From Rhizodiscina lignyota (Eukaryota; Ascomycota; Dothideomycetes; Aulographales; Rhizodiscinaceae), in the NCBI GenBank assembly GCA_010015805.1, contig ML978122.1, positions 372,001 to 436,000 on the forward strand: a stretch of DNA of 64,000 nucleotides, given 5' to 3'. Position numbers and translations under genes: made by a program. Numbering within the stretch: position 1 is the first letter of the stretch; each line of letters begins with the position of its first letter. This document shows positions 46,868-57,729 of this stretch, in pieces. The notes beneath the pieces are model-generated. The model was not told where the DNA came from. It made no database searches and worked only from the letters and a program-made list of their open reading frames with translations.

Positions 46868-49068
46868 ATGGCGAAAATAAAGAAGAAAGGTTAGTGGCCA
46901 CACAATCCCCTATCTGCGACTGTACTGATTGCTACTAGGAACATCTGGCCAGGCCAAAAATTTCATCACGAGGACTCAGGCCGTCCGAAAGCTTCAGATT
47001 TCATTGCCTGACTTTCGGCGGCTATGTATCTTCAAAGGTCGGTTCGAAGAGTCACTACCTTAAGATATATGTGGTTAATTGTCAATCAGGAATATACCCA
47101 CGCGAGCCCAGAAATAAGAAGAAGGCTTCGAAAAGCTCTACCGGTTCTACCACCTTCTATTACACCAGAGACATACAATACCTCCTCCACGAACCTCTCT
47201 TGAACAAGTTTCGGGATCACAAAGCATTAGCAAAGAAAATTGGACGAGCCTTAGGCCGTGGCGAAATCAAAGATGCAGCCCGGCTTGAACGAACGCAGAC
47301 ACCAAAAATTACCCTTGATCACATTATCAAAGAGCGATATCCTACGTTCGTAGATGCTCTTCGAGACCTCGATGATGCGTTGTCCATGCTCTTCTTGTTC
47401 GCAAATCTTCCGTCTACAGCGGCCATACCTCCGAAGACCATTGCGCTCTGCCAGAGATTATGTCTCGAATTTCAGCACTACCTCATCATCACGCACTCAC
47501 TGCGCAAATCCTTCCTCTCAATCAAGGGAATATACTACCAAGCAACAATTCAAGGACAGGACATATTATGGCTTATTCCTTACAAGTTTGTGCAGAGGAT
47601 GGAAGGTGACATCGATTTCAGGATCATGGGCACGTTCGTGGAATTTTACACTACGCTCTTGAGCTTTGTAAACTTCCGACTATACACATCCATTGGCCTG
47701 GTATATCCGCCGAAATTCAATGCGAGCAGCGACGACCAAGGCGCGGAGCTCGATGCTTTCACGCTTGAAGGGAAGAGTGTTGCAGAGCAACCAAAAAACC
47801 TCATAAATGGGGCAAGCGCAACAAATGGCACGACTCATGCGACTACAGCAGATGCACAAGCCGAAGCCGATAAGCTGACCAACCTTGACGAACCATCCGA
47901 AGATCGGGAACAAGGAGAAGACCTATCAGATGACAGAGCAGAAGAGATAACTGCGACTGATGCGATCGACACGTTTTCTCCAACAGCCGACGACGCTGAT
48001 ATCCTTCCTCAACCAGCTCCTTCGAACGAAGAGTCTGGTGCGCTTTTTACTCCCTTCACTTTTTTCCTGTCTCGTGAGACACCTCGTGCACCGCTAGAGT
48101 TTTTGCTGAAAGCATTTGGATCGAAGCGAGTGGGCTGGGACGCGGTGCTAGGAGATGGAGCATACACAACGAATGAAGGCGACAGGAGCATAACACATCA
48201 AATTGTCGATCGACCAAATCTGCCGGAAGGTGCTCTTCCTGCCGTACCGGAGACCAAGCCTTCACCAGCGCAGAAACATGCGAACGGGGAGACAGATGGT
48301 GCAGCGGATGATGATGAGAAAGAGGAGGAGAGCAGCAATGGCAGGCTTAGACCTGGAACGAGAGTACCTGGTCGCATTTATGTCCAGCCGCAATGGGTGT
48401 GGGATTGTGTTAATCAGGGCAAGTTACTTCGTCCGGATCTGTACGCACCAGGAGCTACGCTGCCACCCCATTTGAGTCCTTGGGTCAAGGCTAAAAGAGG
48501 CGAATACGACCCGACACTCTCTCTGGCAGAGCAAGAGAAGGAAGGTGAAGTCGAGGCCGCGATGTTAGAGGATGGAGATGAAGACGTGGTGGAGGCTGAA
48601 AGTGATGAAGAAGCCGAAGATGGTGTTGATGAACAAATAGAAGAAGAGACAGGCATGAAGATTGCCGGCTCAGAGAGCGAGGACGAAGATGAGGACGAAG
48701 ATGAGGACGAAAATCCTGAACAAGACGAAGAATGGGGCGGAATATCAGACGAGGCAGAAGATCTCGAGGATCCCGATGTCCAGCACCAGAGAGAACTTGA
48801 AGCCGAAGCACTTGGCCAGCGTCTCACGGCGAACCAGCCGAAGTCTGAAGATGAAACGAGAAAGAATGAGGCAAAGATGAAGACGAAGGCTGTAGCGAAG
48901 AGGCGAAGAGAAGAAGCAGAAGAGCTCGAGAGACAGAAGATGATGATGAGCAGGAAGAAGAGGAAGGTTCTTGAGAAGATGCTCTACGGCAACGAGAAAC
49001 GCGAGGAAGAGGCAGAGAAGCTGAGAAAAAAGAGGCGCGCTCTTGAGAAAGCAGCGCAGATGATATAA
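46868..49068 (+). CDS. NOP7: Pescadillo homologue NOP7 (60S ribosome biogenesis)
   Basis: Nucleolar protein of the PeBoW complex (with Erb1 and Ytm1), needed for 27S pre-rRNA processing. Exons 46868-46889 (only 22 bases), 46939-47037 and 47090-49068 join in phase to 699 residues. The N-terminus carries [20 protein letters not shown] and [20 protein letters not shown], followed by [13 protein letters not shown]. Then comes the Pescadillo domain ([25 protein letters not shown]-like [44 protein letters not shown]). A BRCT-type region spans about residues 320-450 ([20 protein letters not shown] ... [16 protein letters not shown]). The last 200 residues are very acidic (runs of Glu/Asp around 520-560) and end in a basic coiled coil ([18 protein letters not shown]). 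Confidence 0.97.
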
Positions 49069-49306
49069 TGTCATGAGACAACGATTGCATGTACAGGGAC
49101 CCAAATGCTTACTGGGACTCCTTTAGCGAATGAGCATGCGCAAGATGTCGAAAATTCTCTAGCTCCGAAATCTTGACGAATTTCAACTTGCACTGGAAGC
49201 GATACTTCCGATATTGTGATTATCGCTCACTGTGTTGGGATTATCTGTCACCGAAGAAAACATAATACTTTTGGTGACTTTTTGTACGCCCTACTCGTTT
49301 GCCTCC

Positions 49307-50800
49307 TCAGGAATCCTTCTCACCGCCAAACTGTCCCAGAGCAGGAAGGGTCTTCTTGTAATAGTCCCGCACGCTGTGCGCGTTTTCTTCATCAAGGATC
49401 AATTTCGCTCGACCCATTATATTCTCTGCGGACTTCCTCAACCGTCCTCTCAGTTCTGGCCAGGATTGAGATGTCTCCCCTTTAGTAGCAATGCACGGTG
49501 CCAATTTGCCATCGCGCTTGACCGGTACGCCATCGACAAGGACTGTGTCAACATCAGAAGCGTTAGCGTACAAGACCAGCGCGATCGCAGGGTCATGCAC
49601 CGGCGTCAGGCGCAGCGAGTCGCAACGTGTGAGCACCAAGTCGGCACGCTTCCCTGGAGTAATGGATCCGGTGAGATGCGAGAGCCCCAGTGCTTTGGCA
49701 CCTCCCAGAGTTGCCATGCGAAGCACGTCTTCGCATCTCGCAGCGACTTTCCTTGGTGGCGGTGGCGCGCTTCCCACTTCACTGTACCGCTTCTGTTGCA
49801 ACATCAAGCGCATTTGGCCAAACATGTCGGCGGGATTGTTGGACGTGATGTCGATTCCAATGCTGGCCGTGCAGCCATGCTTTTCCGCCTCGAAGGCAAT
49901 GGGTTGGCCCATGCCCATCTGGAGCTCCGTGTCGGGGGTGGAGGAAATAGCGGCGCCAGCTTCTTTGATGGCCTTCAGTTCATCCTCTAACAGCGCTGCA
50001 CCATGACTGAAGACCAGATCCGGACCTAACAATTTGCGTTCTGCCAATATCCGGACCAGATGCAGTTCTCGATCGTACGAGCCCATCGCAATGTGACCAG
50101 TAACGATGGCAGCCCCTAGAGAGCGCCCGAGTTGGATCTCATTGAGCGTCTGCTCGAGCGGTGTACGCTCGACTTCAGTAGGAGCGAATCCAAACCGAAG
50201 AAGATCCTCGGCCTTGTTGGACTGAAACTTCTCCTCTCGGATACGGCGAGCGTCGTCGTGTCGCCAATCCTGATTGTCGGTCACGAGAGCGGTTCCATCG
50301 CTTATCTTTGGATCAGAAAACACAGGATTCCCATAAAGCCCATAACAGAAGGTACCACGGATTCTGGATGCACGAAGCCCGTCAACAGCGGCATCAGCAT
50401 GAGCTGGAGAGTTCAAGATATGACAATGGTCGAGGAGACATGTAGTTCCCGCGTCCAGAGATTCGAGAGCACCACACAGATTTGCCAAGTAAACATCTTC
50501 TGGTGTATAGCATGATCCGTATCTGTTCCTAATGTGGATGGCATAGTCTGTCAATGTGAAATCGCCCGTGACGGTGCGTAACTGAGTCTGCCATGTGTGC
50601 CTATGTGTGTCGACGAATCCTGGACTGAGAATAGCGTTAGTAGCATCAATTATAACCGTATCATCAGACGGCGCCGAAATATTTGGTGCCACTTCGCTGA
50701 TGATGCTGTCTTGGACCAAAACATCGCAGTTCTTTACGGTTCCAATCTTTTCGTCAATCGAAACCACTGTAGCGTTTCGAAAGAGCCAGCTAGATCCCAT
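49307..50800 (-). CDS. Amidohydrolase / chlorohydrolase-type deaminase
   Basis: Metal-dependent hydrolase of the TRZ/ATZ branch (cytosine, guanine or S-adenosylhomocysteine deaminases and s-triazine hydrolases). Single exon, 497 residues. Metal-binding landmarks: LSPGFVDTHRHTW (His66 and His68), VTGHIAMG, VFSHGAALLEDE and ISSTPDTELQMG (late Asp). The C-terminal TLGGAKALGLSHLTGSITPG followed by KRADLVL is the closing beta-sandwich signature of this superfamily. The substrate is unknown. It is transcribed away from the adjacent Zn2Cys6 regulator, and a cupin and an MFS transporter lie beyond, so a role in breaking down an imported N-containing compound is a reasonable inference. Confidence 0.9.
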   Translation of the reverse strand: MGSSWLFRNATVVSIDEKIGTVKNCDVLVQDSIISEVAPNISAPSDDTVIIDATNAILSPGFVDTHRHTWQTQLRTVTGDFTLTDYAIHIRNRYGSCYTPEDVYLANLCGALESLDAGTTCLLDHCHILNSPAHADAAVDGLRASRIRGTFCYGLYGNPVFSDPKISDGTALVTDNQDWRHDDARRIREEKFQSNKAEDLLRFGFAPTEVERTPLEQTLNEIQLGRSLGAAIVTGHIAMGSYDRELHLVRILAERKLLGPDLVFSHGAALLEDELKAIKEAGAAISSTPDTELQMGMGQPIAFEAEKHGCTASIGIDITSNNPADMFGQMRLMLQQKRYSEVGSAPPPPRKVAARCEDVLRMATLGGAKALGLSHLTGSITPGKRADLVLTRCDSLRLTPVHDPAIALVLYANASDVDTVLVDGVPVKRDGKLAPCIATKGETSQSWPELRGRLRKSAENIMGRAKLILDEENAHSVRDYYKKTLPALGQFGGEKDS

Positions 50801-51139
50801 GTTGGCGGACGTATGTGCGGATGCGACAAATCTGATGTGAATTTCGGACTAAGTCCAGAATTATACAGCACTGGAAGCCTTTCATCCTACCGACCGAGCA
50901 TATATCCAGACGGAGTTAACAACCTTGTCCCGGACCCGTTACCACATCCACGGGTCTGCATCTGAGGTGAGGTACGGGAAATGGGGAGAGGAAATGCCGA
51001 CCAGCCAAGGCGCATTTCCGTGTCTCTCTCTGAATCTCTCCTCCTTTCATCTCACTCCTTCTAGGTTGTTACACAATCTAAACGTCGCAAAGTTCTATTG
51101 CGATAATGTGGGCCTGCATTTGACAGGTATTTCTCGAGA
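50801..51139. promoter_or_regulatory. Bidirectional promoter of amidohydrolase and Zn2Cys6 regulator
   Basis: The 339 bases between the divergent starts must hold both promoters. CGG and CCG triplets occur (for example GACGGAGTT near 50910 and CCCGGACCCG near 50930), but no strict inverted pair was established. Confidence 0.45.
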
Positions 51140-53587
51140 ATGCCGGGTCGGCCTCGAAGGGCGTGCGACCGCTGCAATGCTTCAAAAGTAGGACATTCCT
51201 CTCCGACGGTGAACTGGGCTTGGGGCCCAATGCCGATTCGGTGTTGGTAATTAATAATTATCTCGCAGATTCGGTGTACTGGGGCTCCACCGAGCTGTGA
51301 TCGGTGCAAGCGTCTTCGTCGAGACTGCTCGTATGGAACCTTCAGCCCTCAGCTACGACGCGACTGGACATCTCCCCCGAGTCGAGCGCCAGTGACGAAC
51401 ATCGCCACTCCTGTCTCAAATGGAGATGCGGCTGCCTCCAGCAACGACAACATTTCCGCCAGTGCTCCGCACCCAAGTGAAACATCCGCTCGGGCGGAAA
51501 GGGGGAATGATCTGCAGGGCGCTTACTGCGGAGTACCCCAAGCACTGATATGGGATCTGATCGAAATATACTTCTCACACATTTACAACTCTTCTCTATT
51601 GCTTCACAAAAGTTCCTTTCTTCAGGATGTGCGGTCTGGCACTGTGACATCTCACGTTCTCCTGAGTGTCTGCGCGTTTGCATCTAAGTATGGAATTGCA
51701 ACGTGTGTAATAATACAGCTAATGTCGAGGACAGGTTCTATCGTGATGCTGCCGGAAATCATGTCCTCACAGACGCAGGTTTTGGCCATGAGTGGGCGAC
51801 GAGGGCTGCCGATTTAGTCTCGCAGAAACTCGGTGAACCAGAGGAAGAGAATATTGTAACTTTCATCAATGTCGCCTTATATTGGTATAGTGAAGGAAAG
51901 TGGAGAAAATGTTACATCTACAAATGTAGGATCATTAAGATTGCATGCCGACTGACTTTCGTTATTTGCCAACTTACTTTGGGGACAGGGAACGGTGTTG
52001 AAATTGCCTATGTGTTAGGCATTCCTTCGCGCCGACGAGAAACGGCCGAGACACTGGGGACAGAATTGAGCCGACGGCGCTTTTGGGCTTGCTTCTGCAT
52101 CATGTCCTTTGGGGCGAAACCTCTATTCCTCGCGAACAACTCACTTGACCTTCTGGAAAATGTGCCGCTTCCCTGCTCAGACCAAGGGTACGAAAACGGG
52201 ACTTCGACCAACGAGACCGAGAGAACAGCAGCACTCGGTGATGATAGCGTCTATGCGGACTTGATTCGCGCTCTGGCGCTATGGTGAGTGGCGTCCATTG
52301 TCCTCACGTTATTGGCGCTCACCCCAAGCAGGAATGATGTCTCTCAGGCGGTCAAAACGGCAGATACTCGGCTCTCCGTCCTCCAGGACCTTCATAGCAG
52401 GATATCAGACTGGTGGTCTGGCCTCTCTCCGTCTCTGAAGGTGTCATCAGACTCTCTTCCGTCAGCACCACGACAGACATCTCCACTGCTTTTACTAATA
52501 TGTATCATATACCATCAGTCTTTATGTGCGCTCCATGCGTCCATAGTTCCCTTGTTCTCATACAATCTAAATACGGAGAACCTATCGTATGCACGGCAGG
52601 TTTCAGCACAGCTAGCATATGAGCATTCAGATGCAATCTCAACTTTGCTCAAGGCCGTCCTCCGACATTCCTTTGAGATGGATCGAATTCCGAGTTTTGT
52701 CGGTTATGCTGCATACTGTGTATGCCACCTTGTGAATGCCCGTATTTATCACAAGTTGTGCTAACTTGTTTCGCGCAATTTAGGCCTGCGCGGTGCAAAT
52801 GCCGTTCTTCTGGTGTACGAATCAAGGCGTACAGGACAGAGTACGCTCGAATGTCTTGGCCAATTTAAGGATAATCCAGCAGATTGGGAAATACTGGAGA
52901 TATGTTGCGCTGCTTGTGAGTCACGATGTATTTACGGAATGCCTGGCATTTCGTCATTCATATCTTGATCGTTAATATTCTTCCGATAGGGCATCAATGC
53001 TCAAGCATTGTATGCAATGCATGCAAGGAACCCACAGCTCTTAGATAACGAGCCCAAGTTCATGGACGTTAGCAAGTTGGACCCTCCCAGAAGGGGCATG
53101 GATCGAGCAACAAAGTCCATCTTGAGCCATAACGACATTGTATGGCGTTCTGGTGGTTCCATGGCTCAACGAGATGCGGAGATAACGGATTTGGGCCTCG
53201 AGCAGAGCAGAAGTGCATCCGTTGCTCCCGGGGAAGGTAAGAGACTCCAAAAAGTCCGTTACAGCTTACGGACAATGCCATTGCGAATGCAAAGTGGGCT
53301 TACCATGCGAATCCATAGGTGCGATCGATTCTTTAATCAACGAAATCTCTGGGAAGAACGCAGCGGATGTGTCTGGCAACCAGAACTTCCTCCCCGGATC
53401 AATGCCGTCTGCGATGCCATATGGCGACATGTCTCGAATGTATTTTATGCCAAATTTTCTCAATGAGGGGTTTGAATATTTGCCGCAGGGCCACGATGTC
53501 TCCTCCGAACAATTGGCGTCTTTTGATACTTGGCTGGGCCAATTTGGATTTGAAATCGAATCTAGGAATGAAGACTTCAGCGCGTAA
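51140..53587 (+). CDS. Zn2Cys6 transcription factor
   Basis: Exons 51140-51187, 51269-51687, 51735-51925, 51989-52283, 52332-52719, 52784-52915, 52990-53236 and 53319-53587 join in phase to 662 residues. The zinc cluster is at residues 9-36 (Cys 9, 12, 19, 26, 29, 36), with intron 1 inside it after NASK. The linker is Ser/Pro-rich. The fungal_trans-type middle region includes LIWDLIEIYFSHIYNSSLLL followed by HKSSF, INVALYWYSEGKWRKCYIYK, then VEIAYVLGIPSRRRE and LSRRRFWACFCI. A later helical region has YAAYCACAVQMPFFWC. All introns are short. Some splice choices (around 51734 and 51988) were decided by keeping the frame and matching family spacing. It probably regulates the flanking amidohydrolase, cupin and MFS genes (inferred). 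Confidence 0.9.
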
Positions 53588-53711
53588 CAAGCTATTCAAA
53601 ACAACGAAAACATTTAAGACATTCTGATATCTTCACGGGATGCTAGTCAAAAGCAGCCAATGGAGTGCGACGGTATATATAAAAAGCAAATTCAAAAGGA
53701 TGACGTCTATG

Positions 53712-54296
53712 TCAATGATCTTTACGGCTCGCTGGTACCTCCGTAGCATTACGTATATCCTCTTCAAGCAGGGTCCCTCCGACTTTGATCGGCTGGCAAT
53801 CTTGCAACATAAAAATCATCCTGGCCCATTCGGTGTCGCTCGGGTTGCGCCATGCATGCATGGTTGCTCTCTGTACTGCCACATCGCCTCTTCGCAAGGT
53901 GTGCACCTCGCCCGAGTCCAGCATCATTTCGATTGACCCCTCTAACAAAATGCCGTAGTCTAGGCTCTGAGTACGATGCATCACTGGGTGACTTCCCGGC
54001 CCGAAATCCACATATCTGCAAACAGTGCCATTTGGATTGACCAGTCCCAGATCACCAGAGGCCATGGTCTCTTTGTACGCAGTAATATCCGCATCGTCGT
54101 TCAATGAAGGTGGAAAGCCGGTGGTAGTATATGCGACATTGAAAGCTACCGATGCATTCCTAAGAGACTGCCATTGTCCCTCGTCTTGCGAATAGAGTTT
54201 TGCCTTCCCGGTGGCGTCGTCGTGAGTTGTAATGAATCGTCTGATCGGAGGGAGGTCAGAAACCTGCCCGCCGGTGGAAGTTTCTGTCGACCCCAT
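53712..54296 (-). CDS. Cupin-domain protein
   Basis: Single exon, 194 residues. A double-stranded beta-helix cupin is indicated by GPGSHPVMHRTQSLDYGILL followed by EGSIEMMLDSGE, and then LRRGDVAVQRATMHAWRNPS. The metal-binding set G-X5-H-X-H is partly replaced (HPVMHRTQSLDYG), but the late His in MHAW is kept. Similar proteins occur next to catabolic enzymes and include small isomerases, dioxygenases and carbohydrate or acid-binding proteins. It is convergent with the Zn2Cys6 gene (124-base gap). Exact function unknown. Confidence 0.85.
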   Translation of the reverse strand: MGSTETSTGGQVSDLPPIRRFITTHDDATGKAKLYSQDEGQWQSLRNASVAFNVAYTTTGFPPSLNDDADITAYKETMASGDLGLVNPNGTVCRYVDFGPGSHPVMHRTQSLDYGILLEGSIEMMLDSGEVHTLRRGDVAVQRATMHAWRNPSDTEWARMIFMLQDCQPIKVGGTLLEEDIRNATEVPASRKDH

Positions 54297-55362
54297 CTCA
54301 ACTCTGTTTTCCTCTCTGAATTTTAGCGAATAAAGAATTTAGAAAGAATGGATTTCTGAAGAAACGAGACACGCAAGGGACTGTGAGTGTCTTTTGGGGA
54401 AATGAGAGAACTGGAGGCCGTCAAGAACGAAACGATTAGCGAGCATACACGTTCTAGATGATTTATTTACCGACTGCACCTTAAGAGCTGTACTTCAGCA
54501 CTCCAATCAATCAAGGTGCGAACTACGAAGGGATCAAGTGGAGAGAGTGGAGTGTGATATTCCGTCGGTGTATTCTTCAGGCAGACTCTACCCTTCTGCA
54601 ACTTCGGCGAGTTTCATCCAACCCCTTTCAAGTGGAGCTATTCCTTTTCAGGAATGGCTCCATATATTCTTCTCGCATGTCTTCAAGATAAATTTTCATA
54701 GCAACCAAGAGACGTCTAGCTTTTCTTCATTCAACGCAAGTGTGTGCAAGACTAGGATTAGGGATTATCATCGATATGATACTATCAGTTGTATATCTGA
54801 TATGCGACTGCAATGTCACTTCGAAGTTATCGTCAAATCCAGCTTCGTCAATACTGAACTACCTCAGTTCACATGCCACTCACAGAAGGCTCCGAGCTTC
54901 GCTCCACAGTAACTTCAATGCTTGCTCTACGACATGCTAGTTCTGGTGCATAACTCTCAATGCTAATTCAGACTTCTCGGCCGCATTAGATGCGCTGCTG
55001 GAATCAAACTCTGGGGCCAACTATCGAGTCAACGTCTCATTTTCCGCGTCAAACCGCGTCAGTGATGCCTTCTCAATGAGACAGTTTGCGTTCACATCCT
55101 CATGAACCAGAAGGAGACGCGTGTGCCTCAAGCGCCCCGTTCTTCTTTAGGATGTGATGACAGGGTTGTCTTGACATGTATTTCCCGACGCATGTTCGGT
55201 AAATGCATTGACTCCAGTCGGGGCTACGCCGCACCTCGACTGACAACACTTGGACACTCCCCGCTCTGTGGAGTGATGAACCACACTCAAATGGAAGAAT
55301 AAATGATCTCCACATCAGTCGGTTGAGAAACTAAAGAATCCGCTAACAGTCCATATTACCCC
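54297..55362. other. Promoter region between cupin and MFS genes
   Basis: The two genes diverge from this 1.07 kb stretch. An open frame at 54538-54912 on the plus strand has no recognisable product. I see no repeat. Confidence 0.45.
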
Positions 55363-57467
55363 ATGACAGAGTCATCAGGAACGATGAGCACAGTGGAGAA
55401 GCAGCACAGTGTGGACAAAGTCGAGAGCGTCGCCGGCGACCATTACTCTACTCCAACTAAGCCACGAGTCAGAAACCACATTAATGGTCAGATCGGAGCT
55501 GCGCATCTGTTCATCGGTGAGCTCCCAACTCAACAGAATCGTTTGAAAAGTCACTAATACGCCTCAGAGGATGAAAATGGCAATGTCATTGAAAGACTAC
55601 CAATTCCTCGACCCACAAATGACCCACTGGACCCATTGGTACGTGATCTTACCCACGATGGTATGTGGCGGTGCGGCTGACTTTACGATAATCAGTCCTG
55701 GAGCACAGCAAGAAAGCATATGGCATTTGTGTCCATTTCGTTCTTTGTCTTTCTGTCAAATTACACCCTTGCGTCGATCACCCCAGGATTTCTTGGAATT
55801 GTTGAGGAGTTCGGAGTCACGATCACCAAAGCTACGTATTTGTTGACAACGCAGATTCTCTCACTCGGAGTTGGGGTTAGTGGCTGCTTCTCCCGACCCT
55901 CAGCAGTATCTTTGCCTGCTGATGAATCCGCAACAGAATCTGTTCTGGATCCCATTGTCTTTGAAGTTCGGAAAGCGTCCCATCTGCATCATCTCTTCTG
56001 CCATCTTCTTTGCAGCATGTGAGTCTCAAATTCCTGGGGCAGATTGCGTGGATACTAAGCTTAAATTAGGCGTTTGGTCGGCCAAAGCAGGGTCGTATGG
56101 CTCGCTGCTTGGGGCTCGCATAATTCAGGGCTTCGGAGCTAGTTCTTCTGAAGCTCTCGGGCCTGCAATTGTATGTTCATGTCGATCGTCCCGGGCCACA
56201 TGCTAATCTCCTGGGAACAGGTGGCCGATCTCTATTTCTTGCACGAGAGAGGAAAAATGGTCGGAATCTATACGTAAGTCGCCTACATGTTTGCTCTCCG
56301 GAAGGGCTGCGTTGACATAGACAAAGTTTCATGATCGCCAGTGGTGCTGCATTTGGAGGTATCTTCGCTGGCTTAGCGGTCCACAATTCCGGAGATTGGC
56401 GGTGGGCCTTCTGGATGGACTCCATTCTGACTGGGACCTGCTTCTTGTTCATCACGCTGTTTCAATCAGAGACCAATTTTCGGCGCCCAATTGAATCGGA
56501 GACTGGAGAGGGCATGGATGCGATGTCAGCCCAATCAACAACTCCATCTCAATACAGCTGGGTCCGAAGTCTTGCTTTGTGGGGATGGTATGACAGGTAA
56601 GACATGCTTTTGCGGATTCTCTTTCCTCCAAGGCGTAGCTTTATTGACTTTACAGTGAAACTCCCATGTGGGAGCTCTTTTGGAGGCCTGTCAAGGTTCT
56701 GTACTATCCGGCAGTCTTATTCGCCTCGATGACATATGGAATTTGCCTCGGATGGGTTGTTCTCCAACAGACAGCGAATGCAGTTGCCTTCCCCGAAATC
56801 TATCACTTCGGCGATCTGGGCGTCGGTAATATCAACGTTGCGGTAAAATCCTCCCCAAGTACCTTCGCATCTGTGCCTCCCGCTGACTGGATGTGCAGAA
56901 TCTCATCGGCGCAGTCGTTGGCTGCATTCTCGGTGGTCCGGCATGCGACTGGTTGATAGCAGTGATCTCGAAACGCCACAATGGCCTATTCCGGCCAGAG
57001 ACTCGACTTGTTGCTTTTATTTTGCCAATTATTATGGGTCCCATTGGGTTAATGATATGGGGTGCAGGGCTGGAGAACCATCTTCACTGGTCCGTTCCCA
57101 TTGCTGGCTTTGGAATCACATACGGCCTCCTTTGCATGGTGCCGGCTATTGGCATCACGTATGTTGTCGATTGCTACAGGCCACTCGCGAGCGAGACTTT
57201 GACCGGCATGACGGCGTTCAAGAATACTTTCGCCTTCGGGCTCAGCTTTGGCGTAACTCCTTGGATCGAACTTGATGGATACACCAAGGTATGTCGACTG
57301 CTACTCCCCTCAGTAAATGTCCTACTAATCTTATTCTTTATTCGCAGGTCTCCGGTTATATGACGCTGATCGAAGGCGTGGTGCTCTTGACTGTGATTCC
57401 GATGTACGTCTTTGGGGAGCGTCTGCGGAATTGGACATTGCGACAAGGGGACGTTAAGAAGAATTGA
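55363..57467 (+). CDS. Major facilitator superfamily transporter
   Basis: Plasma-membrane or vacuolar solute transporter. Ten exons (55363-55516, 55569-55639, 55696-55875, 55937-56018, 56070-56170, 56221-56273, 56327-56596, 56656-56842, 56899-57288, 57348-57467) join in phase to 535 residues. After a polar N-terminus come about twelve hydrophobic helices. The RPTNDPLDPLSWSTARK segment before helix 1 and LSLKFGKRPICIISSAIFFA, GARIIQGFGASSSEALGPAI, ADLYFLHERGKMVGIY and WRWAFWMDSI are typical of the drug/H+ antiporter DHA1-like fungal families. The central loop is acidic and contains ETPMWELFWRPVKVLYYPAV. The end is RLRNWTLRQGDVKKN. The neighbourhood suggests uptake or export of the compound handled by the amidohydrolase and cupin. 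Confidence 0.93.
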
Positions 57468-57729
57468 GAGACATCGGCGTTTATCACTGTCTTTACCTTG
57501 CGAAATTGGATGAGACACAAACGATGCTATGCGATCGAAGATCATCCCTCGAATTCCACTGGGAATGCTGATCATACTCCACTGTTCGTTGTTTGCTGCA
57601 CAGCGCGTTGTTGTGACTGATGTTGTGAGCGATTGATGCAGACACTTGGTGAAATATGCCCGGGTGTAGCCCATGTATGGAGGAATGTCCTTGGGCGGAA
57701 CAAAGCCAAGAACGCTTTAGAAAAAAGCC

